A DNA stretch of 44,545 bases from DATHTK01 sp035463295 (GTDB taxonomy: Bacteria > Actinomycetota > Rubrobacteria > Rubrobacterales > Rubrobacteraceae): NCBI GenBank assembly GCA_035463295.1, contig DATHTK010000054.1, positions 1 through 44,545 of the forward strand, read 5' to 3'. The translations under genes and the position numbers were made by a program. This document shows positions 16,107 through 24,012 of this stretch, piece by piece. The notes under the pieces are model-generated. The model saw only the letters and a list, made by a program, of their open reading frames with translations. It was not told where the DNA came from and searched no databases. How positions within the stretch are numbered: the stretch's first letter is position 1; the number at the start of each line of letters is the position of its first letter.

Positions 16107-16195
16107 CCAGCTCGCCGCCGAAAGCGAGCCGAGAGTCTCGCTCGCGATGCCTGAATGCGGAGGAGCGAGGGGCTGAAAAGGCCCGGGAGTGCTGA
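16107..16195. terminator. Hairpin after sixA
   Basis: GCTCGC (16110-16115) pairs with GCGAGC (16124-16129) around an 8-nt loop, 4 nt after the sixA stop. A competing pairing GCGAG/CTCGC follows. A short stem (GGGC/GCCC) lies near 16170-16185. The gap separates two converging genes. Confidence 0.4.
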
Positions 16196-16867
16196 CTAGC
16201 TAGAGTGTTCTTTCAACGGTATGGTAGCCATCACGTCGGGCTCTGGGTAGTCCGCGCGGAGGGCCAGCAGCGTCAGCTCTACGCTCTCGACCTTCATCTC
16301 TCCGGCGGGCCAGTTGCGGAAACGCGCTACGGTGGAGACGAGTTCGTCGGGGGCTGGCGTTCCGTCCGGCGCCTGGAAGTAGGCGAGGGTCAGGTGCGGT
16401 GGCCCCGAGGGTTTTCTCAGAGTGCAGCTCGCGCTCAGGGCCTCCTGCAGTTCCTCGATCATCCCGCCGGCGTGCGCCTCGACGAACGCAGCGCCGGGGA
16501 AGGCGTTCAGGTTGGCGAGGCGCACGGGAAAAGCGGGGAACTCCGATAGCCTGCGCCGGGCGTTCGCCTCGATCTCCCGGAGCCGTTCGGGAGAGACCTC
16601 GTCCTCTTCCTCAGGCTTCTCGGAGACGAAACCCAGAAGAGCGAGCGTGATGTGCAGGAAGTGATCCGGGTGAAGCGAGACGAACGGGAAGGGGCGCAGC
16701 GCCTCCCGTATCGGCTCCAGGCGTTCGCGCAGACTCGCCGCATCGACCGGGACCATCAGCGAGGCCGAGACGGCGTGGCCCTCGCGCCAGGAGGGATCCG
16801 TGTGCCCCCCGAACTCCAGGCGACGGTCCTCGACGAACCTCTCCCACACCTCCGCGTATTCACGCAC
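16196..16867 (-). CDS. 2'-5' RNA ligase family (2H phosphoesterase) protein
   Basis: A 223-residue protein with the two HxT motifs of the 2H phosphoesterase/LigT fold: LHITLALLGF (His72, Thr74) and PPHLTLAYFQ (His158, Thr160). Such enzymes hydrolyse 2',3'-cyclic phosphates or join 2'-5' RNA ends. It is somewhat longer than ThpR/LigT (~180), with a 30-residue leader before the fold. Stand-alone gene, converging with sixA. The true substrate is unknown. Confidence 0.85.
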   Translation of the reverse strand: MREYAEVWERFVEDRRLEFGGHTDPSWREGHAVSASLMVPVDAASLRERLEPIREALRPFPFVSLHPDHFLHITLALLGFVSEKPEEEDEVSPERLREIEANARRRLSEFPAFPVRLANLNAFPGAAFVEAHAGGMIEELQEALSASCTLRKPSGPPHLTLAYFQAPDGTPAPDELVSTVARFRNWPAGEMKVESVELTLLALRADYPEPDVMATIPLKEHSS

Positions 16868-16954
16868 CCCTACTACTTTAACAGGTGGCTCGGTCTCCGG
16901 GTCCGAACCCTCCGTCTCTCTTGGTCCGGAGCCTGGGGGTCGGGCGTAGCGGAG

Positions 16955-17698
16955 CTAACTCACCCGGTCGGCACGGACCACGTAGCGGGCGTACCAGTTT
17001 GGTCCCGCGGTCCAGTAGTCGCCGAAGTCCTCGATGCAGGTCTGCAGCGAGACCACGTCCCTGCTCGCGACCGGGGCCGTCACGGAGAGGTCGAACGGGG
17101 AGACCTCGAGCACCTCGCTGACCCGGTAGGTGTACGTCTGGCCGAGGGAATCTTCGAGTATGACCTCGTCCCCCGCTACCAGGGCGGGAAGGTCGTAGAA
17201 GACGCGGTCGCTGCCGGTTCCCGGGTAGCCGAGGCGGTGTCCCGCGAGGTAGGTGTTCGAGCCCTCTACCCAGGGGTAGCCGGTACCGGGCACGTGTCCG
17301 GCGCCCTGGGAGAGAACCGCCTCCGAGGTGCCATCCAGGACGAGAACGTCGTGGAGCCCGAGCTTCGGGACGGTGAGGTACATCGTGGTATCCGGAGGGA
17401 CCGCCGGCGCCCGTTCCGCGGGTTCTCTCTGGGCCCTCTGCTCGCCCGGCGGCTTCTCCTTCGCGGCGGTCTCGTCGGACTTCTTTTCGCCCTCTCTCCG
17501 CGCATCGGCGAGGGACGCGTCCTCGGGAGGCTGTGGCGCAGGCGCGGCGGCGGGGGGGGCGACCTCCTGTACCGGCGCACCCGCCGGCCAGAGCACGCTG
17601 ACCCCGAAGAGCCCGGCGCCGAACGCCAGCAGGACACCGGCCAGCAGGTACAGCAGCGCCCGCCGCTTCCCTTTGAACATCTTGGACGCTTCGCCCAT
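16955..17698 (-). CDS. Class E sortase with long linker
   Basis: A 247-residue second class E sortase. It has an N-terminal basic patch and membrane helix (LLYLLAGVLLAFGAGLFGVS), then a ~65-residue Ala/Pro and charged linker, then the catalytic barrel. Catalytic residues are His154 (TYLAGHRLGYPG), Cys221 (VVSLQTCIEDF) and Arg238 (WYARYVVRADRVS). The linker would hold the barrel further from the membrane than in the sortase at 9499. The ATG at 17698 is chosen with GGGAGAGG about 11 nt upstream. Met7 is possible. No sorted substrate gene is adjacent. Confidence 0.91.
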   Translation of the reverse strand: MGEASKMFKGKRRALLYLLAGVLLAFGAGLFGVSVLWPAGAPVQEVAPPAAAPAPQPPEDASLADARREGEKKSDETAAKEKPPGEQRAQREPAERAPAVPPDTTMYLTVPKLGLHDVLVLDGTSEAVLSQGAGHVPGTGYPWVEGSNTYLAGHRLGYPGTGSDRVFYDLPALVAGDEVILEDSLGQTYTYRVSEVLEVSPFDLSVTAPVASRDVVSLQTCIEDFGDYWTAGPNWYARYVVRADRVS

Positions 17699-18027
17699 CT
17701 CGCGCGGTGCCTCTCCCTATCCCGAATGTGCGACAACCCCCTCGGGACATTCCAGAGTAAAGCACCGTGGCAAGAAGCACAACCCCGAATGCTCCAACCG
17801 AAACCCTGTCTCACGCTCGGACTGCAGAGAGCGAAGAGCGTACGGACGCGGCGGGCTCTCGCATTCATAAACGGGTCAGGCCGGCACCGCCCCCGGACTC
17901 GTCGCGCAGGGTGTCCGCGTTCTCGCCCGGACAAAGCCCGGTCGGGCGCCGCGGGCGGCGCCGCTCCACGCTACTCCTCCGAAGATCTCCTGGCGAGTTA
18001 CGGAGAACGTGCCCCTCTCTACCGGTT
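17699..18027. other. 329-bp gap between ArsR-type gene and sortase
   Basis: No gene supported. It holds a GC-rich hairpin, GGCGCCG-CGGG-CGGCGCC (17945-17962), 66 nt past the ArsR-type stop, which could end that transcript. The part next to the sortase presumably carries its promoter. A split dyad (CCCGA/TCGGG and ATGT/ACAT) lies near 17720-17752. Confidence 0.4.
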
Positions 18028-18375
18028 CTAGCAGTTCCTGCCTATAGTGTCGCAGGATTCGACGTGTTCGAGGTTGTCGCGCAGGAGCGTCTGCCCGAGC
18101 CTGAGCATCTCGACCACGCGGTCGTCGGTCACGGAGTAGTAGGCGTTTCGCCCCTCGCGCCGCACTCGCACGTAGCCGCACCACGAGAGGCAGCGCAGAT
18201 GGTCGGAGATCCTGGGTTGCGGGGCTTCCAGCTCCTTTACCAGATCCCCAACCTTCATCTCCCCGCGCTGCGCCAGAAGCAACAGGACCGAGAGCCGGGT
18301 CGAGTTCGCGAACCCGTTAAAGAACTTGGCCAGGAGACACATCTCCTCGCTTTCGCGACCGATCGCGATGTCCAT
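18028..18375 (-). CDS. ArsR/SmtB-family metal sensor, CmtR-like
   Basis: A 115-residue winged-helix repressor: FANSTRLSVLLLLAQRGEMK, VGDLVKELEAPQPRISDHL, then the wing VRVRREGRNAYYSVTDDRVV. Two Cys in the recognition helix (DHLRCLSWCGYV) are spaced C-x3-C. This is the same place and spacing as in mycobacterial CmtR, which binds Cd/Pb there together with a C-terminal Cys. Here the tail offers HVESCDTIGRNC. This points to a soft-metal sensor that releases DNA on binding. ATG at 18375 is chosen (AGGA at about 8 nt). The frame runs to 18540 but that leader has no similarity. No metal exporter is next to it. Confidence 0.85.
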   Translation of the reverse strand: MDIAIGRESEEMCLLAKFFNGFANSTRLSVLLLLAQRGEMKVGDLVKELEAPQPRISDHLRCLSWCGYVRVRREGRNAYYSVTDDRVVEMLRLGQTLLRDNLEHVESCDTIGRNC

Positions 18376-18634
18376 CAGAGGTCCTGCTGTCCTGACCTCT
18401 TGTCTTTGCACGCTAGACTCCTTCCGCACCCGATACTGGATTTGCGCCTCTCCCCCAGAAGTACCCGAATTCTCAAAGACTTTCATACCCACATACGACA
18501 CCTCATACACCGTACTGGTCTCGTGTCCGAGAGAAGGCAAGCTCCGTACGAACCTGACCGAGGCTCGCTAGCCCGACCTGACTCCGAAAGGCCGCGCGGG
18601 CGGCGGCTAGGTCTCACCTGGCGTCTCCGACGCG

Positions 18635-19783
18635 CTAGCCCCGCGTCGCGTCCGTGAGCCGGGCGGGGGAGAAGAGGTCGATGGGATGGCGGGTGGAGCC
18701 ATCGGTGGCGAGATCCGCGAGGATCTCGCCGACCACGCTGCAGAACTTGTAGCCGTGCCCGGAGAACCCGCAGGCGACGACGACCTGCGCATGATCCGGG
18801 TGCGCCGAGATCACGAAGTGCTCGTCGGGGGTGTTCGTGTACATGCACGCCCTGGCGTCGAGGCAACGGCCCGCGAGTTCCGGGATGTGCTCCGCCAGGT
18901 AGCCGCGGAGAAAAGCCGCTTCTTCCTCGGTCACGACGCGGTCTATGGTCTCCGGGTCGGTCGGGACGCCGTCGGCGCGGAAGAAAGCGGCCTTCACGCC
19001 GCGGTCGTCGTCCTGGACGGGGAAGCCGTAGAACATGGCGCCGTCGTCGGGCTCCCAGATATAGATGGGGAAGCGCTCCGGCGAGAAGAGTCCGAGGCTC
19101 CCCGTCGGCTCGAACCAGTACATCACCTGACGGGTGACCTCGAGGGGGAGGCCGAGGTCGGCGAGGAGCCGCGGAGCCCAGGCGCCGGGGGAGATCACGA
19201 TCCGCCCCGCCTCGTAGATCCCCTCCGGCGTCTCGACCCGGACGCCCTCTCCCGAGCCGTCCGCCTCCCACGAGAGGACCGGCTCCTCGAAGCGGAGGTC
19301 GGCGCCCGCGGCCCCGTCGAGGTGGGCTCTCACGGTCTCCTCGGGACGGACGAAGCCCGCCCGCGTCTCGAAGAGGGCTACGATCTCGGAGGTGGGGGAG
19401 AAGGCGGGGAAGCGGCGCCGGATCTCCTCCCCTTCCAGCATCTCGTAGGGGAGGTCGTGCTCGTCGGCGCTCGCCACGCTGCCCGAGACGAGCGCGCCTT
19501 CTCTCCGCCCGATCATGAGTCCGCCCGTGAGGGTTACGAGCTCTCTTTCCGACTCCCGCTCCAGCTCCTCCCAGAGCTCGTAGGCGCGCAGGAGCAGGGG
19601 TACGTACTCCGGACCCTCGAAGTACGCCTGGCGGATTATGCGCGAACGGCCGTGGCTCGATCCCTTGTCGTGGGCGGGGCTGTATCTCTCTAGCCCGAGG
19701 ACTCTCTCGCCACGCCTGGCCAGATGGTAGGCGGCGGCGCTCCCCATTCCCCCGAGGCCGACCACGATCACGTCGTAGCTCAA
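18635..19783 (-). CDS. Sarcosine / N-methyl-L-tryptophan oxidase family flavoprotein
   Basis: A 382-residue FAD enzyme of the monomeric sarcosine oxidase (MSOX/MTOX) family, which oxidises N-methyl amino acids to amine, formaldehyde and H2O2. FAD motif: YDVIVVGLGGMGSAAAYHLA. The family signature is SSHGRSRIIRQAY. The covalent-flavin Cys corresponds to Cys313 in RACMYTNTPDEHFVI, followed by GFSGHGYKFCSVVGEILA. Length matches. The TTG start overlaps the stop of the upstream aldehyde dehydrogenase by 4 nt (TTGA), so translation is coupled. Coupling suggests the dehydrogenase clears an aldehyde made here. Which N-methyl substrate is used cannot be told. Confidence 0.92.
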   Translation of the reverse strand: MSYDVIVVGLGGMGSAAAYHLARRGERVLGLERYSPAHDKGSSHGRSRIIRQAYFEGPEYVPLLLRAYELWEELERESERELVTLTGGLMIGRREGALVSGSVASADEHDLPYEMLEGEEIRRRFPAFSPTSEIVALFETRAGFVRPEETVRAHLDGAAGADLRFEEPVLSWEADGSGEGVRVETPEGIYEAGRIVISPGAWAPRLLADLGLPLEVTRQVMYWFEPTGSLGLFSPERFPIYIWEPDDGAMFYGFPVQDDDRGVKAAFFRADGVPTDPETIDRVVTEEEAAFLRGYLAEHIPELAGRCLDARACMYTNTPDEHFVISAHPDHAQVVVACGFSGHGYKFCSVVGEILADLATDGSTRHPIDLFSPARLTDATRG

Positions 19784-21387
19784 ATGCCGCCCCTCTCGAC
19801 CTCCGGGAGCGTGTAGTCGAGGTCGGCGGGGAGTTCCACGACGTCCATCTGGGCCTTCTGGAGCTTGCCGGCGTAGTCCCAGTTCACCGCCTGCCAGCGG
19901 GTGAACTGATCTATCACCCAGATCCCGGAGAGCCGGCTGCCGTTGCCCGACTTGCCGTTGCCGCCGAATGGCAGGTGCGCCTCGGCCCCGCTGGTCGAGG
20001 TGTTCACCGAGAGCATCCCCGCTCGATTCCTCGTCCTGAAGCGCAGGGCGTTCTCCGCCTCGCGGGTGTAGATGGCGGCCGAGAGCCCGTAGCCGTGGCC
20101 GTTCGAGAGCGCGACGGCCTCCTCGAAGTCCGAGAATGTGGCGACGCCGACGATGGGGCCGAAGGTCTCGGTATTGTAGATCTCGTCGTCTATCGTTACG
20201 CCGTCCACGATGGTCGGGTGGCAGTAGATCCCGGCCTCCGGGTCCCCGACGAAGCCCTGCCTGGGGTTGTCACGGGTGATACGGCCCATCCCCGTCGAGC
20301 CGTGGATGGAGTGGTAGTCCTCTATGAGCTCGAGCCAGCCGATAAAGCGCTCGTGGAAGCGCTCGCTGAGCATCGGTCCGTAGAGGACGTCTTCGGTCGG
20401 GTCGCCTATGGGAGCTCCTTCGACTGCCCTGGCGAAGCGGGAGAGGAACTCGTCGTGGACGGACTCGTGGACGATAGCGGTCCCGAGAGAGGTGCAGCGT
20501 TGCCCGGCGGTGCCGAAGCCGGAGAAGAGGGCTCCCTCGACGGCGAGGTCCAGGTTCGCGTCGGGCATGACGACGAGCGGGTTCTTCCCGCCGAGCTCCA
20601 GGCACGGCGACTGGAGGTGCCGCCCGCAGAGCTCCCCGATCCTCTGCCCTACCTCCGAGGAGCCCGTGAAGCCGACCTTATCTACCAGTCCCTCGTCGAG
20701 TGCTCTTTCGAGCCCTTCGAAAGCGACGGGTCCCTCAGCCTGGACGACGTTCAGGACACCATCGGGGAGGCCGCCGGCTACGAAGAGGCGGGCGAGGGCG
20801 TCACCGATCGCCGGGGAGTACTCGGCCGGCTTCCAGACGACGGCGTTGCCGCAGGTAAGGGCGGGGACGATGTACCACGAGGGGACGGCGACGGGGAAGT
20901 TGCCGGCGGTAATGATAGCGGCGACACCGACCGGCATCCGGAAGGTGAAGAGCTGCTTGTCAGGCATCTCGGAGGGGACCGTCTGGCCGTAGAGGCGGCG
21001 CCCTTCGCCGGTGAAGAAGTCGCAGGTGTCTATGATCTCCTGCACCTCGCCCAGGGCCTCGACGTGGGGCTTGCCGATCTCCCGGGTAACGAGGCGAGCG
21101 AGCGCCTCCTTGTTGCTCTCGACGATGCGCCCTATCTTCCCTATGACGCGGGAGCGGATCGGGGCGGGGACGGCGGACCACTCCTTCTGCGCTTCGCGCG
21201 CCGCTCGGCAGGCCTCGACGTAGGTCGCGGCGTCGCCGAGCAGCACCTCGGCCACCGCCTCGTCGGTGCGCGCCGGGTTCACGGAGGTCATCCGGCCACC
21301 GGGCGCCTCTTCGAGGTTACGTCCCGCTACGAGCGAGGAGACCGTACGGACGGTCCGTGGCTTCTCTCGGGCGTCGGTGGTGGACAT
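19780..21387 (-). CDS. Aldehyde dehydrogenase family protein
   Basis: A 535-residue NAD(P)-dependent aldehyde dehydrogenase. The catalytic set is intact: Asn163 (TAGNFPVAVPSW), Glu264 (LELGGKNP), Cys298 (GTAGQRCTSLG), and the cofactor loop VGFTGSSEVG. The C-terminal motif is HLPFGGNGKSGNG. It resembles the ALDH7-type group (aminoadipate-semialdehyde-like) more than betaine aldehyde dehydrogenases. An N-terminal leader (~25 residues) and a C-terminal tail make it longer than typical. ATG at 21387 has AGGAGG at 6 nt. It is first of a two-gene unit with the sarcosine-oxidase-like gene, and divergent from proline dehydrogenase. Confidence 0.9.
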   Translation of the reverse strand: MSTTDAREKPRTVRTVSSLVAGRNLEEAPGGRMTSVNPARTDEAVAEVLLGDAATYVEACRAAREAQKEWSAVPAPIRSRVIGKIGRIVESNKEALARLVTREIGKPHVEALGEVQEIIDTCDFFTGEGRRLYGQTVPSEMPDKQLFTFRMPVGVAAIITAGNFPVAVPSWYIVPALTCGNAVVWKPAEYSPAIGDALARLFVAGGLPDGVLNVVQAEGPVAFEGLERALDEGLVDKVGFTGSSEVGQRIGELCGRHLQSPCLELGGKNPLVVMPDANLDLAVEGALFSGFGTAGQRCTSLGTAIVHESVHDEFLSRFARAVEGAPIGDPTEDVLYGPMLSERFHERFIGWLELIEDYHSIHGSTGMGRITRDNPRQGFVGDPEAGIYCHPTIVDGVTIDDEIYNTETFGPIVGVATFSDFEEAVALSNGHGYGLSAAIYTREAENALRFRTRNRAGMLSVNTSTSGAEAHLPFGGNGKSGNGSRLSGIWVIDQFTRWQAVNWDYAGKLQKAQMDVVELPADLDYTLPEVERGGI

Positions 21388-21434
21388 CTCGTACCTCCTG
21401 AGGACGTTCCCCGTTCGCTGTTTGCCATCCTACA

Positions 21435-21462
21435 CCAAAGCCCGGAATCCCTCCGGCTTTGG
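21435..21462. promoter_or_regulatory. Palindrome between divergent ALDH and proline dehydrogenase genes
   Basis: CCAAAGCC and GGCTTTGG form a perfect 8-bp inverted repeat, extended inward by GGA/TCC with one bulged C. It lies in the 123-bp divergent gap, about 50 nt from either start. A shared operator for two catabolic units is the natural reading. Confidence 0.45.
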
Positions 21463-21510
21463 AGTAGAATCGGGTAGATACGAGGTATAGCGTCGCTCAT
21501 CACGGACAGG

Positions 21511-22434
21511 GTGATAATGGGGATCCTGGATAGAGTCATAGCGGAGTCCGTCACCGTCATACCGCGGCCGGTGGTGCGCGGGATCTCGCGCCGCTACATC
21601 GCGGGCGACACCCTGGACGAGGCGGTCGAGACGGTGCGAGCTCTGAACAGAGAGGGCTGCGTCGCCACCGTCGACCTGCTCGGGGAGAGCACCGCGTGCA
21701 AGGCCGACGCCGCCCGCAAGCTCCAGGACTACAAGAACGTCGTGGAGGCTCTGGAGGAACACGACCTGAGAAGCGGCATCTCCGTGAAGCTCACGGGGCT
21801 CGGGCTCACCTTGAGCGAGGAGCTGTGTCGGGTGAACCTCGAAGAGATCGTCGCCTACGCCGGGGCGAGGGGCCGCTTTGTCCGGGTGGATATGGAGGAC
21901 TCGCCGTACACCAGCGCCACGCTCGACGCGGTCATCGACTTGCACGAGAGGCACGAGAACGTGGGGGCCGTGATCCAGGCCTACATGAGGCGAAGCCTCG
22001 AGGACGTGGGACGTCTCGCTGACGCCGGTGTCACAGTACGTCTCTGTAAAGGCATCTACGACGAGCCGCGCCGCATCGCCTACAAGGACTTCGACACCGT
22101 CCGCGAGAACTTCAGGCTGCTGTTGGAGGAGCTCCTGAGGGGGGGCTGTTACGTCGGGATAGCGACCCACGACGAGTTCCTCGTCTGGCACGCCCTCAGG
22201 CTCATTCACCAGCTCGACGTGCCGAAGGACCGTTACGAGTTCCAGATGCTCCTCGGGGTGGACGAGGAGCTCAGGAGCATACTCGTGAATGCCGGGCACA
22301 GGCTCCGGGTCTACGTGCCGTACGGGGAGGACTGGTACGAGTACTCGAGCCGGCGCCTCAAGGAGAACCCGAAGATAGCCGGCTACGTCGCCCGGGGCGT
22401 CCTGGGGAGGATCACGGAAGCCGTAAGAAGATAG
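21511..22434 (+). CDS. Proline dehydrogenase
   Basis: A 307-residue stand-alone FAD proline dehydrogenase, a TIM barrel that oxidises L-proline to pyrroline-5-carboxylate. Motifs: DLLGESTACKADAARKL, GISVKLTGLGL, GRFVRVDMEDSPYTSATLDA, VIQAYMRRSLEDV, VRLCKGIYDEP, GIATHDEFLVWHAL, and the active-site segment EFQMLLGVDEELR with YVPYGEDWYEYSSRRLKENP. Length fits the monofunctional PRODH of Gram-positives and Thermus. The start is GTG (21511) or ATG (21517), two codons apart. P5C dehydrogenase follows after 27 nt, so the pair turns proline into glutamate. Confidence 0.95.
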   Translation: MIMGILDRVIAESVTVIPRPVVRGISRRYIAGDTLDEAVETVRALNREGCVATVDLLGESTACKADAARKLQDYKNVVEALEEHDLRSGISVKLTGLGLTLSEELCRVNLEEIVAYAGARGRFVRVDMEDSPYTSATLDAVIDLHERHENVGAVIQAYMRRSLEDVGRLADAGVTVRLCKGIYDEPRRIAYKDFDTVRENFRLLLEELLRGGCYVGIATHDEFLVWHALRLIHQLDVPKDRYEFQMLLGVDEELRSILVNAGHRLRVYVPYGEDWYEYSSRRLKENPKIAGYVARGVLGRITEAVRR

Positions 22435-22461
22435 CGCCGCAGATACAGAGGAGGCAGGGCT

Positions 22462-24012
22462 ATGGGGCTCGTACCGTACAAGAACGAAGAGTACCTGGAC
22501 TGGTCGGACGAGAAGAACGTAGAGGCCATGCGCGCCGCGCTGGAGGACGTCGCAGCGAGGTTGGGCAAGAGCTATCCGCTGGTTATTGGTGGAGAGCGGG
22601 TCGAGACGGACGGCGAGATCGTCTCGGTCAACCCGGCGAACCCCTCGCAGGTCGTCGGGCGCGTGGCGGCCGCCAGCGAGCGCGAGGCAGGCATGGCGCT
22701 CGACATGGCGACGGCGACCTTCGAGCACTGGAGCCGCACCGAGCCCGAGGCCCGCGCGCGGATACTCCTGCGGGCGGCGGCGATCATGAAGCGCCGGCGC
22801 TTCGAGCTTCTCGCGTGGGAGGTCCACGAGGGCGGCAAGCCCTGGGCCGAGGCCGATGCGCAGGTCGCCGAGGCCATAGACTTCCTCGAGTACTACGCCC
22901 GCGAGATGCTCCGGCTCAAGGATGGCGTCGAGATCTACGCCATCCCCGGAGAGGAGAGCCGCTACTTCTACCAGCCGATGGGTGTCGGCGTCATCATCGC
23001 TCCGTGGAACTTCCCGACCGCCATCCTCACGGGGATGTCCAGCGCGGCGTTAGTTGCGGGCAACACCGTAATCATGAAGCCCTCGGAGTTCACGAGCGTG
23101 CTCGGGTCGCTCGTGATGGAGATCTTCGAGGAGGCTGGCGCTCCGGAGGGCGCCGTGAACTTCCTCCCCGGCTACGGATCGGAGATCGGGGATTACCTGG
23201 TTCAGGACCGGAGGACGCGCTTTATCTCGTTTACCGGCTCGATGGAGACGGGGCTTCGCATAAACGAGCTGGCGGCCAAACAGATAGAGAACCAGCGCTG
23301 GATCAAGCGCGTCATCGCGGAGATGGGCGGCAAGGACGCCATGATCATCGACGACTCTGCCGACCTCGACGCCGCCGCTGCGGACATCGTCGCGAGCGCC
23401 TACGGGTACTCGGGCCAGAAATGCTCCGCTGCCTCCCGCGCTATCCTCCACGCGGACGTCCACGACGAGGTCCTCGAGAAGGTCCTCGAAAAGGCGAGGG
23501 CCCTCAGGATCGGGGCGCCGGAGGGTCCGGAGGTGAATATGGGTCCCGTCATAAGCGAACCCCAGTTCGAGAAGGTCTCGAGCTACATAGACGTCGGCAA
23601 GGGCGAGGGCGAGAGGCTCCTGGGCGACGACCCCGGCGACCCGAGCGACGGGTACTTCGTCCGCCCGACCATCTTCGAGGTCGAGCCGACCGCCAGGGTG
23701 GCGCGCGAGGAGATCTTCGGCCCCGTCCTCTCCGTTATTGAGGCTCGCGACTTCCAGGACGCGCTCAGCATAGTGAACGACAACCCCTACGGCCTCACCG
23801 GCGGGGTCTACTCCAAGAACCGAGACCACCTCGAGCGGGCGCGCCGCGAGTTCCGGGCGGGCAACGTCTACTTCAACCGCAAGATCACTGGCGCTCTGGT
23901 GGGCGTCCAGCCCTTCGGCGGCTTCGGTATGAGCGGAACCGACTCGAAGGCCGGCGGCCCCGACTACCTCCCGCTGCACATGCTCGCCAAGACGGTTGTC
24001 GAGAGGTTCTAG
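22462..24012 (+). CDS. rocA: L-glutamate gamma-semialdehyde (P5C) dehydrogenase
   Basis: A 516-residue aldehyde dehydrogenase that oxidises P5C/glutamate semialdehyde to glutamate with NAD+. Signature residues are Asn183 (IAPWNFPTAILTGM), Glu287 (VIAEMGGKDAMIID) and Cys321 (YSGQKCSAASRAI), with ISFTGSMETGLRINE in the cofactor loop. The near-C-terminal VQPFGGFGMSGTDSKAGGPD is characteristic of RocA/PutA-type P5C dehydrogenases. ATG preceded by GAGGAGG at 7 nt. Co-transcribed with proline dehydrogenase. Its stop overlaps the converging flavoprotein gene by 4 nt. Confidence 0.95.
   Translation: MGLVPYKNEEYLDWSDEKNVEAMRAALEDVAARLGKSYPLVIGGERVETDGEIVSVNPANPSQVVGRVAAASEREAGMALDMATATFEHWSRTEPEARARILLRAAAIMKRRRFELLAWEVHEGGKPWAEADAQVAEAIDFLEYYAREMLRLKDGVEIYAIPGEESRYFYQPMGVGVIIAPWNFPTAILTGMSSAALVAGNTVIMKPSEFTSVLGSLVMEIFEEAGAPEGAVNFLPGYGSEIGDYLVQDRRTRFISFTGSMETGLRINELAAKQIENQRWIKRVIAEMGGKDAMIIDDSADLDAAAADIVASAYGYSGQKCSAASRAILHADVHDEVLEKVLEKARALRIGAPEGPEVNMGPVISEPQFEKVSSYIDVGKGEGERLLGDDPGDPSDGYFVRPTIFEVEPTARVAREEIFGPVLSVIEARDFQDALSIVNDNPYGLTGGVYSKNRDHLERARREFRAGNVYFNRKITGALVGVQPFGGFGMSGTDSKAGGPDYLPLHMLAKTVVERF

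Noticed and set aside
17767..18657. 296-codon plus-strand frame across the ArsR-type gene
   Set aside because: Runs antisense to a clear winged-helix regulator and has no recognisable domain.
19975..21477. 500-codon open frame on the plus strand
   Set aside because: Lies antisense to the aldehyde dehydrogenase, which has a full catalytic set. High GC removes stops from the opposite strand. The translation has no family motif.
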